Origin: PVC group bacterium
GTDB lineage: Bacteria; Verrucomicrobiota; Kiritimatiellia; SS1-B-03-39; UBA6053
Direction of reading: 5' to 3'
Assembly (NCBI GenBank): GCA_003565815.1
Contig: PXAS01000039.1
Coordinates: 1 to 15,222 of the forward strand
Length of the DNA stretch: 15,222 nucleotides
Shown here piece after piece: positions 6,240-13,985 of the stretch. Numbering within the stretch: position 1 is the first letter of the stretch; each line of letters starts with the position of its first letter. The notes beneath the pieces are model-generated. The model ran no database searches. It worked only from the letters and a program-made list of their open reading frames with translations, and was not told the origin of the DNA. The position numbers were made by a program, and so were the translations under genes.

Positions 6240-8798
6240 TCAGCCGCGCGCGTTTGGGTGGGGGGCGCCTTCGGTGGATGAAGTGCTCATTCCGGCCAGT
6301 TTTCGTTCTGCATTTCGCTTGAGGTGTTGATCGATGTTTCGCAAAAATGTTTTGAAGCTCAGCACGGGGGCGCCTTGTTCCCGCAACGTGCGTCCGATGC
6401 GGCAGGCGAGGGACCATTGGCGCAGAAGGACTTTGACCATGCCGGGATATGACGTGCCGGGCGCATACAGGCTCGTGGCCTCGCTGGTGACCCCGTTGAG
6501 TTCGATGATCTTGAGATCCCGGCCCTCGGAAAAGGCGCCGTCGGAAGGCGCGAACAGGTCGTAGCGTCCAAAATAAAACCCCGGCAGACTTTTGCTGATT
6601 TCGTCGATTTTGGCGTTCAACGCGGGGGTCACCAGGGACATGCCGTCTTCAAACAGAGTGCCCCGGGCATGGTTGCCCACCCTGGACAGGAGAACCACTT
6701 CCCCGGGAGCGGGGATTTCGTAAAGGCGTTCCTTGAGATGCTCGAAATGAACGCGCGCCTGACAAACCGTCCGTTCGTCGGCGAGAATGAGATCCTCGAG
6801 GTTGCGACGTCCGTCTCCGGTGACGGTGGGAAAGGTTTTGCGGGTCACGGCAAAAATACGGCCTTCGTCCTCACCGGGCTCGCGGATGTAAAACACGCCG
6901 AATTCCTTGCCGGTTTGTCCGGTCTGGAGCAGGTAGGCTTCCCGGGTGCGGGCCAAGGCCTTGCGGAGTTCGGTTTCATTTTCGCAATAAAAAACCCCGG
7001 AACCGCGTTCGCCGGCATCGGGCTTTAGCATCAGAGGGTATTGCAGGCGGTTGTTCCGGAGAAAGGCTTTCGCCATGGCGAGCTTTTCTTCGAGAGGCGC
7101 ATGGGCGGGCAGGAGGATGTATTCGGCGAGCGCATCCCGGACGCCGAAGCGATCCAGAATATCGCTTTTGGATTCTCCGGCCACGCCGGAGGCGGGCATG
7201 CAGGGATTGCAGGCGGTGAAATCGAACAAATGATTGCCTTTGCGCAGAGACCTCGCCAGCAAATAGACGGTGACCGGGAGGTAGAGTAGTTTCGGGGACC
7301 AGAATTCGGGGCGGAAACGCCGCCGCCATTTTCCCGCCAGTTTGCGGCGCCCGCGCCAACTGAAGGCCGGTAAAAACACATGCACGAAAAACCAGTACAA
7401 AAACAAGGCCGCGAGCATCAGGGCCGGGGCGGTGTGGTGATAGCGGGCAATCCAATCCAGGGCCACCTCGGACAGATAGACGGAAAGGGACACGATCACC
7501 GGGGTCCACAGCAGCGCCGCCGCCAAGTAGTAGGGGGTGAACGACTTCGCGGGAACGCCCAAAAGACCGGCGGCCATGAAGGCGGGCATGCGGGCGCCGG
7601 GAACAAAGCGGCTCACGAAAATGGCGCTGCCCACGCGACGGTCGAACCATTCCTCGGTTTCCCGGAGGGCAACCGGATCGATCATCCAACGCAGGGGAAT
7701 GCGGTTCAGCGCCGGACGTCCAATGAAGCGGCCGGTGAGATAGAGCAGATAATCGCCGATGAGAATCCCCGCCAAGCAGGCGCCCACCCCTTCGGCCCAG
7801 GTGAGATTGCCGTTGGCGATCATCAGTCCGGTCAGGACGCAAGTGAGGTCTTCGGTGACGAGAGTGGCGCAGGCGATGGCGATCAGCAAAAGCCAGAGCA
7901 TGGCGCCTTCCGGGCGGGGTCTGTCCCCGGCGTCAAAACGGGCCCGGGCGGCGGCCAGGCGTTCGGGATCGGCCTTGGCCCGTTCCGGCATCTCCCCGTT
8001 TTGCAGCCCTTCCAGAAAAGGGTCCAGCAGTGTGGCCAGCGGCATGTCCTCTTCCAGGGTGAGCGAAATACTTTGGGGAATGAGGCGTTCGTGTTCCTTG
8101 GCGGCGGAATAGCGCATCGTTTCCCGGGGAGGATGCAGAATGAGCACCGGGCTTTTGATGGCGTCGAAAAGCGGACGCAGCTTGCGTCGGTCGGAATGGC
8201 GAAGCAAATGAATTTGCTCCTTTTGCAGGCGGAGCCGGGGCCACAATCCAAAATGCGGCACGAAGCCGTGGAACACGGTCAGGGCGAAATCACTGACGGC
8301 GTAGAGGGCGTAGTTGAGGTGATATTCCCCCAGCAAACTCAATTCCTGAACGCCGGTGGCGTTGACGAGAATCAGCCCCGCGACCTGATCCGGGCGGGAG
8401 GCGGCGTAGTGGAGGGCCACCGCGCCCGCGTGGCCATTGGCGATGAGAATGGCCGGCGCGTCCGGAACGGGGAGCAAGTCGGAAAGTTGTTCGAACGTCA
8501 GTTCTTTGTCTCCGGGATGCGTCAGCCCCGGCAGCGCGACTTGCCAGGCCTTGGCGCCGGCAGGGTCCATTTCCCGGGCGAAACGCTCCATCGCCTCGCC
8601 GGCGGCATCCAGGGGGTCCACGAAAATCCAGACCCGGGGCGGATCGTCGTCCAAATACGCGTTCGGGGGGACAAAGGGGTCGATGCCGGGGGATTTCAGC
8701 CAGACCGTCGCATGGGACAAAAGCAACAAGAGCAAGTACATCCATAAAAAATGGAAGCGGTGCCGATAAAAAAAGCTGCGTTGGGTGGGGGTACTCAT
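6240..8798 (-). CDS. Fusion: inactive alpha/beta-hydrolase, DedA/VTT, ATP-grasp
   Basis: This 852-residue protein joins three parts. A membrane anchor (about 18-34) leads into an alpha/beta-hydrolase-like domain (about 55-265), with VALHYAASRPDQVAGLILVNA as the best match to that fold. All three catalytic positions look lost: the serine elbow reads ANGHAG (120-125), with Gly122 where serine belongs, and no aspartate or histidine appears at the usual later places. A DedA/VTT domain follows (about 300-475), with the GDYLLYLTGRFIG stretch and FVSRFVPGARMPAFMAAG (394-411). The last part (about 525-800) is ATP-grasp, with LMLKPDAGERGSGV (589-602), VTGDGRR (659-665) and the metal-binding IIELNGVTSEAT (764-775). 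VTT proteins move lipids across membranes and ATP-grasp enzymes join carboxylates to amines, so envelope lipid or peptide modification is a reasonable guess. The start has no clear ribosome-binding site. Confidence 0.85.
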   Translation of the reverse strand: MSTPTQRSFFYRHRFHFLWMYLLLLLLSHATVWLKSPGIDPFVPPNAYLDDDPPRVWIFVDPLDAAGEAMERFAREMDPAGAKAWQVALPGLTHPGDKELTFEQLSDLLPVPDAPAILIANGHAGAVALHYAASRPDQVAGLILVNATGVQELSLLGEYHLNYALYAVSDFALTVFHGFVPHFGLWPRLRLQKEQIHLLRHSDRRKLRPLFDAIKSPVLILHPPRETMRYSAAKEHERLIPQSISLTLEEDMPLATLLDPFLEGLQNGEMPERAKADPERLAAARARFDAGDRPRPEGAMLWLLLIAIACATLVTEDLTCVLTGLMIANGNLTWAEGVGACLAGILIGDYLLYLTGRFIGRPALNRIPLRWMIDPVALRETEEWFDRRVGSAIFVSRFVPGARMPAFMAAGLLGVPAKSFTPYYLAAALLWTPVIVSLSVYLSEVALDWIARYHHTAPALMLAALFLYWFFVHVFLPAFSWRGRRKLAGKWRRRFRPEFWSPKLLYLPVTVYLLARSLRKGNHLFDFTACNPCMPASGVAGESKSDILDRFGVRDALAEYILLPAHAPLEEKLAMAKAFLRNNRLQYPLMLKPDAGERGSGVFYCENETELRKALARTREAYLLQTGQTGKEFGVFYIREPGEDEGRIFAVTRKTFPTVTGDGRRNLEDLILADERTVCQARVHFEHLKERLYEIPAPGEVVLLSRVGNHARGTLFEDGMSLVTPALNAKIDEISKSLPGFYFGRYDLFAPSDGAFSEGRDLKIIELNGVTSEATSLYAPGTSYPGMVKVLLRQWSLACRIGRTLREQGAPVLSFKTFLRNIDQHLKRNAERKLAGMSTSSTEGAPHPNARG

Positions 8799-8864
8799 AA
8801 AGGACGGAACGTGTCATCTGTCATTCGCTTTCCTTATGCAACATTTTTGTTGTCCGCGTCCATA

Positions 8865-8927
8865 GAAAAACGCACGCTTGCTTTCTTTGGAGAGTGTGGC
8901 AGATTCAAGTTCATGGAAAAACGCACG
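8865..8927 (+). repeat. 12-bp direct repeat around the start of the fusion gene at 8913
   Basis: GAAAAACGCACG occurs at 8865-8876 and 8916-8927, 51 bases apart and so in the same reading phase. The first copy follows ATA and the second follows the ATG start, giving IEKRT and MEKRT. This may be a small duplication that shifted the start, or chance. Confidence 0.35.
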
Positions 8928-10526
8928 AAAAATACATCGGATCTGAAATCGGACATTCAACGGGATCAAGCAACAACCCCAAACGCGACGGGGAGCGAAA
9001 CCGGTTCGGTGATCGAATTGCGGAATCTCCGCATTGAGGATTATCTGGATCTCAACGCGGGGATGCGTCAGGCCTATTCCGGCTGGGGGCATCAGCAGTG
9101 GCGGCGCGAAAGTTTGGAACGGCTCATCCAATTGTTTCCCGAGGGACAATTTTGCGTGACCGTGAACGGCAAGGTGGCCGCAAGCGCCTTGGCGGTGATC
9201 ATCGATTATACAAAATTCGGCGACAACCACACCTACGACCAGATCGTGGCCGGGGAAAGTTTCAAGAATCATGATCCGGAAGGGGATGTGCTTTACGGCA
9301 TTGAGGTGTTCGTGCATCCCGATTACCGGGGGCTCCGCCTGGGGCGCAGATTGTACGACGCCCGCAAGGACTTGTGCGAGCACCTGAACCTCCGGGCCAT
9401 CATGGCGGGCGGACGCATTCCGAACTACAAGCAGCATGCCGCCGAACTCAAGCCCCATGAATACATCGAAAAGGTCCGTTGCCGCGAGATCATGGACCCG
9501 GTGTTGAGTTTTCAGCTCAGCAACGGGTTTCATGTGCGAAAAGTCTTGGAGAACTATCTGCCCGGGGACAAGGATTCGCATGAATATGCCACGTTGCTGG
9601 AGTGGAGCAACATTTATTACCGCGAGCCGGACCAGCCGCTGGTGGAAACCCACAAGTCCGTGGTGCGTCTGGGTGTGGTGCAATGGCAGATGCGTCCTTT
9701 TCCCCACATGGACGAGTTGATGAAGCAGGCGGAATATTTCGTGGACGCGGTCTCGGACTACGAGTCCGATTTCATCGTTTTCCCCGAATTTTTCAACGCG
9801 CCGCTGATGGCGCCGTTCAACCACATCGGCGAAGCGGCGGCCATGCGCAAGCTCGCCGAAACCGCCGAGCCCCTGCGCAGTCGCTTTTTGGAATTGGCGG
9901 TCTCCTACAACGTCAACATCATTTGCGGCAGCATGCCCGTTCTCAAAGGCGACCAATTGATGAACGCCGCGTATCTTTGCCGCCGGGACGGAACCTGGGA
10001 GGCGTTTCACAAAATCCATCCCACGCCCTCCGAAGTCACCGCCTGGGGAATGTCGGGCGGCAACGAAATTCGCGCCTTCGACACCGACTGCGGGAAAATC
10101 GGCATTTTGATTTGTTATGACGTGGAATTCCCCGAGGTGGGGCGGATTCTTGCCGATCAGGGCGTGGATATATTGTTCGTGCCTTTTTTGACGGATACGC
10201 AGAACGGATATCAGCGCGTGCGGCATTGCGCCCAGGCCCGGGCCATCGAAAACGAGTGTTATGTGGTCATTGCCGGGGCGGTCGGCAACCTGCCGAACGT
10301 GAACAACATGGATATCCAATACGCGCAAAGCGCCATTCTCACCCCTTCCGATTTCGCCTTTCCCACCAATGTGGTGAAAGCCGAAGCCACCGCCAACACG
10401 GAAATGGTGCTCATCGCGGACGTGGACCTGGATTTATTGAAAGAGTTGCATGCACACGGCAGTGTGCGCAACCTGATCGACCGCCGCGACGACCTGTATC
10501 GGATTGTCCTCCCGGAAAAAGCATGA
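8913..10526 (+). CDS. GNAT acetyltransferase fused to nitrilase-type amidohydrolase
   Basis: The 537-residue protein pairs two enzymes. Residues 35-240 form a GNAT acyltransferase domain whose acetyl-CoA-binding motif A is VFVHPDYRGLRLGRRLYDAR (132-151). Residues 250-537 form a carbon-nitrogen hydrolase with the full catalytic set: E292 in FPEFF, K367 in HKIHPTPSE and C401 in LICYDVEFPE. The same two-domain order is known in proteins annotated as GNAT/carbon-nitrogen hydrolase, including Bacillus YhcX. The substrate is unknown. The first 30 residues are polar and probably disordered. The start at 8913 fits the domain boundary, but only a distant GGAGAG (19 nt upstream) precedes it, so it is uncertain. 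The gene is divergent from the triple fusion (114-nt gap) and ends 30 nt from a convergent esterase gene. Confidence 0.9.
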   Translation: MEKRTKNTSDLKSDIQRDQATTPNATGSETGSVIELRNLRIEDYLDLNAGMRQAYSGWGHQQWRRESLERLIQLFPEGQFCVTVNGKVAASALAVIIDYTKFGDNHTYDQIVAGESFKNHDPEGDVLYGIEVFVHPDYRGLRLGRRLYDARKDLCEHLNLRAIMAGGRIPNYKQHAAELKPHEYIEKVRCREIMDPVLSFQLSNGFHVRKVLENYLPGDKDSHEYATLLEWSNIYYREPDQPLVETHKSVVRLGVVQWQMRPFPHMDELMKQAEYFVDAVSDYESDFIVFPEFFNAPLMAPFNHIGEAAAMRKLAETAEPLRSRFLELAVSYNVNIICGSMPVLKGDQLMNAAYLCRRDGTWEAFHKIHPTPSEVTAWGMSGGNEIRAFDTDCGKIGILICYDVEFPEVGRILADQGVDILFVPFLTDTQNGYQRVRHCAQARAIENECYVVIAGAVGNLPNVNNMDIQYAQSAILTPSDFAFPTNVVKAEATANTEMVLIADVDLDLLKELHAHGSVRNLIDRRDDLYRIVLPEKA

Positions 10527-10556
10527 AAAGCAGAGCCCTTTCGAAAGGATTCAAGT

Positions 10557-11369
10557 CTAGCGTGTTTTTCCGAAGCCTTGTTCTCCGAGCCAGGCGATGA
10601 CGGTTTGGATTTCGCGGTCCCAAAAGCCCCAGTCGTGTCCTCCCGGACCTTCCCTGTAGGCATGATGAAGCCCCACCGCCCCGGCGTGATCCCGGAAGCG
10701 CAGGTTGTCCGCATACAGAAAATCCTCGGTCCCGCAAATTTGCAACAAGGGCGGATGGTCCGGCAGTTGGGCGGTTTGGGCGGCCAGCGCGAAGAGATCC
10801 TCTCCGGTTCCCGCGGGATTCTGATCTCCGTAAACCAACTGCAGGGTTTTGAGGCGCAGGGAATCCTCCTGCTCGGTGCGGGCGATTCTCACGCGTTCCA
10901 CGATATCCATCACCCCCGAGAGGGAGGCGCCGCCGATAAAGCGTTGTGGATGGCGCAACAACCACTTGGCGGCTCCGTAGCCGCCCATCGACAAGCCGGC
11001 GACGGCCTGATGGTCCCGTTGAAATGAAATGGGAAAAAAACGACCCACCAGCCGGGGCAGTTCTTCCGTCAGGTGCGTCCAATAGTTTCCGCCATACTTC
11101 ATGTCCGCATAAAAGCTGCGGTGCATGTTTGGCATGATCACGGCGATGCCCGCGTCTTCCGCATAGCGTTCGATCGAGGTGCGGCGTTGCCAGATGCTGT
11201 GGTCGTCCGATAGCCCGTGCAGCAACCAAAGGCAGGGCCAAAGCGCCCGGGAGGTCTCCGGACCCGAAACGCCGATTTGGGTGGCGTCGGTTGCCTGGGG
11301 GATGATGACCATGGCCTCGGTTTGCATGCCCAGAACCTCGGAAAAAAAGCGGGATTGGAAGTAGGCCAT
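10557..11369 (-). CDS. EstA-like alpha/beta-hydrolase esterase
   Basis: The 270-residue product belongs to the esterase D / S-formylglutathione hydrolase group and most resembles the tributyrin esterase EstA type, whose N-terminus has a similar FFSEVLGMQ phrase. The nucleophile is S127 in GLSMGG (125-130), the acid is probably D216 in GTEDFLY, and the base is H245 in GGHDW. HG at 51-52 forms the oxyanion hole. No signal peptide is visible, so it is probably cytosolic. It likely hydrolyses short acyl esters, though formaldehyde detoxification cannot be excluded. It lies 36 nt after the Fur-family gene on the same strand and is probably co-transcribed. Its end is 30 nt from the convergent GNAT-nitrilase gene. 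The 12-bp palindrome CCTTTCGAAAGG (10537-10548) between them lacks a terminator T-run. Confidence 0.88.
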   Translation of the reverse strand: MAYFQSRFFSEVLGMQTEAMVIIPQATDATQIGVSGPETSRALWPCLWLLHGLSDDHSIWQRRTSIERYAEDAGIAVIMPNMHRSFYADMKYGGNYWTHLTEELPRLVGRFFPISFQRDHQAVAGLSMGGYGAAKWLLRHPQRFIGGASLSGVMDIVERVRIARTEQEDSLRLKTLQLVYGDQNPAGTGEDLFALAAQTAQLPDHPPLLQICGTEDFLYADNLRFRDHAGAVGLHHAYREGPGGHDWGFWDREIQTVIAWLGEQGFGKTR

Positions 11370-11405
11370 GGGGAAATCGCGACGGGGAGAGTTCGAAACG
11401 AAGGG

Positions 11406-11834
11406 TCAGTGTGGATCGGTAACGGGGGAGGGACCGCGGACGTCCTCCGGCTCCTCGGAGGGATCGCAGGCCGGACAGGTTCCGCTGAGGGTGATTTCGT
11501 GGTTGGTGACCTTGAATCCCGCCGGCAGCTTGTAATTCGGTTTCAGCAGACATCCTTCCAAGTCGAAAACCTTGTCGCACTTCCGGCAATGAAAATGATG
11601 ATGGTGCTGAAGCCCGGTTTTTTCGTAACGTGCGGTTTGTCCCGGGAGTTCCACCACCCGCAACAATTTCTCTTCCACCATGTCGTTCAGGGCCCGGTAA
11701 ACGGTGGCAATGCCCAATTTCGGGACTTCCCCCCGCGCGAGGTCCAACACTTCCGCGGGCCCCAAAGGGCGGGGCTCAAGATCGAACACGTTTTCGATGG
11801 CAATTCGTTGTCGGGTTTGACGTTGTCTGGGCAT
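11406..11834 (-). CDS. Fur-family metal-dependent repressor
   Basis: This 142-residue protein is a DNA-binding regulator of the Fur/Zur/PerR family. A winged helix occupies about 5-70, with the recognition segment GIATVYRALNDMVEEKLL (41-58). Two CxxC motifs, C83/C86 and C120/C123, form the structural zinc site. The histidine cluster HHHHFHC (77-83) and H112 probably bind the regulatory metal. Which metal or oxidant it senses cannot be told from the motifs. The start was set at ATG 11834, which has AAGGAA 5 nt upstream on the minus strand and matches the usual family N-terminus. The frame also opens 13 codons earlier at 11873. The acidic, Pro-rich tail (124-142) is longer than usual. The esterase gene follows 36 nt later. 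Confidence 0.9.
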   Translation of the reverse strand: MPRQRQTRQRIAIENVFDLEPRPLGPAEVLDLARGEVPKLGIATVYRALNDMVEEKLLRVVELPGQTARYEKTGLQHHHHFHCRKCDKVFDLEGCLLKPNYKLPAGFKVTNHEITLSGTCPACDPSEEPEDVRGPSPVTDPH

Positions 11835-12023
11835 TCGGATTCCTTGATCAAAGTCAGCCGAATTGTCAAACAAGAAACGGGGAGTATCCGTTTTGTGGGC
11901 GCATCACGGAATGGGTGAAACTCCTTTTTGCACCAGGGGAGCGAATGTTGGGGCCGTCGGTGAAGGGTTGGCGCATGCTTTTGCGGCTGATTGAGGAAAT
12001 CCCCCCATGGTCTGTAATGGATT

Positions 12024-12069
12024 GACGCGAAGCGTCCCTGGAGTGCGTGTAGCGAGTTCTACGAGCTAC
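12024..12069. repeat. Two small hairpins in the Fur-rng gap
   Basis: GACGC (12024-12028) pairs with GCGTC (12032-12036) around GAA. GTAGC (12049-12053) can pair with GCTAC (12065-12069), or its first four bases with CTAC (12059-12062), so two folds compete. The base composition resembles the repeats at the left end of the window, including a shared TAGC word. It may be another dispersed repeat. Confidence 0.4.
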
Positions 12070-12212
12070 CGCCTTTGCTGAGGGGGACTTGTGCCCATAG
12101 GCGCATTTCACCATCAAAAAGAGTGCGGAGTGCGGACACACACTCGTCACTCCAAATGTCACACCCGCGCCTCCGCGTGGGAAATCCCTGGACGGGAAGT
12201 GTTGGAAAGGCT

Positions 12213-12326
12213 TTAGGCGGACTGGAAATACTGTGTCTTGTCCACGGTCATGACATCGTCCCAACATTGGTGGAGGAGGTAGTCGCAGAGCACATCCAGC
12301 ACCAACCCGCCATAGCGTCTCTCGCT
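12213..12326 (-). pseudogene. Remnant resembling an ACP phosphodiesterase
   Basis: On the minus strand, an in-frame stretch ending at a TAA (12215-12213) reads RRYGGLVLDVLCDYLLHQ, then CWDDVMTVDKTQYFQSA. The hydrophobic-Asp pattern followed by a Tyr/Trp helix recalls the (R)RYRG-LxDxxxDHFLxxxW segment of ACP phosphodiesterase (AcpH, DUF479). It covers only about 35 residues. No start, no N-terminal half and no C-terminal part are visible, so it looks like a fragment left by deletion. It starts about 24 bases after the RNase gene's stop. Identification rests on pattern memory of one short block, so it could be a coincidence. Confidence 0.4.
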
Positions 12327-12349
12327 TGCGGACAAAGGACATTCACGGG

Positions 12350-13948
12350 TTATTCCAATTGCAGGTGTACCCGGCTTTGGTCGATGTTGCTGTAGTAGGT
12401 TTCGTGGGTTTCGGGACTGGAGATGACGAATTCCTCGATGTGCAGGTGGGTGTCGGACACGAAGGTGAGGTGACTGCCGTATTTTTCCTCCAACTGTACC
12501 AGCAGGTTTTCATCGGAACGCCGCAGGCGGTCCATGACGATGGGATGAATGGTGATGCGGGTGTGGAGGGATTTCCCTTCGGCCTTGAGTTTGCGCAGGA
12601 TTTCATGAATGTGGCGCTGTACTTCCACGCTCATGGTAATCGGGGATTTGACAATCCCGCGCCCGCGGCAGTAAGGGCAGTCGGTGTGGGCGGCGGAGCC
12701 GATGCTTTGTTTGGCCCGCTGACGGGTCATTTCCAACAGTCCGAGGTCGGAAATGGGCAGCAGGTTGGTGCGGGCCTTGTCTTTGCGGACGCCTTCGCGA
12801 AGGCGGCGGTACACGGCTTGGCGGTTTTTCCGCTGGCGCATGTCGATGAAATCGATCACCACCAGTCCGCCGACATTGCGGAGACGCAACTGCCGGGCAA
12901 TTTCATCGGCGGATTCGAGATTCACTTCGAGGATGCTTTCCTCTTGGGAGGCCCCGCCCTTGTGGCGCCCGGTGTTGATGTCGATGGCCACGAGGGCTTC
13001 GGTTTCGTCGAAGACCAGGTATCCCCCGCCCGGGAGCCACACTTTGCGGCGGAAGGCGTTGCTGAGCTGGCGCTCGATGTCGAAATGCTCGAAAATGGGC
13101 GTGTTGCCTTCGTAGACTTTGATGTTGCGCTTGGCGTTGCGGGCCACCCGGCTGATGGACTTGCGAATGCGTTCGGCCTCTTCGGGTTGGTCGATGACAA
13201 TGCGTTCGATGTCTTCGGTGAGGGCGTCGCGCACCACGCGTTCGAGGAGGTCGGGTTCCTGATAGAGCTGACAGGGGGCGGGGGTCTTTTTGATGCCGTT
13301 GTCAATCTCTTCCCAAATGTCGAGCAGCGCGCGCAAGTCGCGGGCAAAGCCGGTTTTGCGGGCGCCTTCCCCGGCGGTGCGGATGATAAAGCCGAGGTTG
13401 TCGGGCGTTTTCATGCGACCGAGGATTTGCTTGAGGCGGCGGCGTTCGGCATCTCCGGAGATTTTGCGGCTGACGCCCTTGAGGCCGGAGCCGGGCATCA
13501 TCACCAAATACCGTCCGGCGATGCTGAGGTTGGCGGTGACCCGCGGGCCTTTGGTGCCGATGGCGGCCTTGGAGACTTGCACGATAATTTCGGACCCGAT
13601 GGGGAATTGCTTTTGAATTTCCCCGGCCTGGAATTTCTTTTTGCGGGCGGTGCGTCCGCCCCGGCTCATGCCTTCCTCGGCTTCGAGGCGGGCGGCGTCT
13701 TCCGGGATCATGTCCCAGTAGTGGATGAAGGCGTTTTTCTTGAGACCAATATCCACGAATGCGGCCTGAAGACCGTCCTCGAGGTTCTGGATTTTGCCTT
13801 TGAAAATACTGCCCACGATGCGTTCGTCGCTGGAGCGTTCCACGAAATAGTCCTCCAGCTTGCCGTCTTCGAGGAAGGCGATGCGCGTTTCCAGGCTTTC
13901 GATGTTGGCGACGATTTCTTTTCTGATTTTCTTTTCTTGTTTGGCCAT
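12350..13948 (-). CDS. rng: Rne/Rng-family ribonuclease (RNase G)
   Basis: The 532-residue protein is an endoribonuclease of the RNase E/G family that cuts single-stranded RNA with preference for 5'-monophosphate ends. An S1 RNA-binding region spans about 40-130 and contains a Gly/Arg/Lys-rich insert near 93-105. The catalytic metal-binding aspartates are D323 in AIDINTG and D366 in VVIDFIDM. The zinc link is C424 and C427 in CPYCRGRG. It lacks the long C-terminal scaffold of RNase E, so RNase G is the closer name, although the two cannot be separated with certainty. ATG 13948 has GGAAA about 7 nt upstream. It lies 37 nt after rodA on the same strand. In many bacteria rng is similarly close to the mre cell-shape genes. 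Confidence 0.93.
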   Translation of the reverse strand: MAKQEKKIRKEIVANIESLETRIAFLEDGKLEDYFVERSSDERIVGSIFKGKIQNLEDGLQAAFVDIGLKKNAFIHYWDMIPEDAARLEAEEGMSRGGRTARKKKFQAGEIQKQFPIGSEIIVQVSKAAIGTKGPRVTANLSIAGRYLVMMPGSGLKGVSRKISGDAERRRLKQILGRMKTPDNLGFIIRTAGEGARKTGFARDLRALLDIWEEIDNGIKKTPAPCQLYQEPDLLERVVRDALTEDIERIVIDQPEEAERIRKSISRVARNAKRNIKVYEGNTPIFEHFDIERQLSNAFRRKVWLPGGGYLVFDETEALVAIDINTGRHKGGASQEESILEVNLESADEIARQLRLRNVGGLVVIDFIDMRQRKNRQAVYRRLREGVRKDKARTNLLPISDLGLLEMTRQRAKQSIGSAAHTDCPYCRGRGIVKSPITMSVEVQRHIHEILRKLKAEGKSLHTRITIHPIVMDRLRRSDENLLVQLEEKYGSHLTFVSDTHLHIEEFVISSPETHETYYSNIDQSRVHLQLE

Positions 13949-13985
13949 GGTGTTGTTTCCATTGTTGGGGTGTGGGTCCCGCCGT

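Larger units (their letters stand above)
11835..12349. other. Gap with small hairpins and a gene remnant
   Basis: Between the Fur-family start and the RNase gene lie 515 bases with no intact gene. The open frames give unconvincing Arg/Ser/Pro-rich peptides. The stretch next to the Fur gene probably holds its promoter, and a TTGACA on the minus strand (11869-11864) has no matching -10 box at normal spacing. Further on there are short hairpins: GACGC/GCGTC (12024-12036), GTAGC/GCTAC (12049-12069) and GGAGTG/CACTCC (12127-12153). The right end carries a stretch that reads like a broken gene (12213-12326). Confidence 0.6.

Noticed and set aside
7380..8747. 455-codon plus-strand frame opposite the fusion gene
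   Set aside because: Gly/Gln/Arg-rich shadow of the minus-strand gene, with no recognisable motif.
10537..10548. Intrinsic terminator between the convergent genes
   Set aside because: CCTTTCGAAAGG is a perfect palindrome but leaves no loop and has no T-run on either side.
11840..11870. Sigma-70 promoter for the Fur-family gene
   Set aside because: TTGACA is present on the minus strand, but no TATAAT-like hexamer lies 16-18 bases on.
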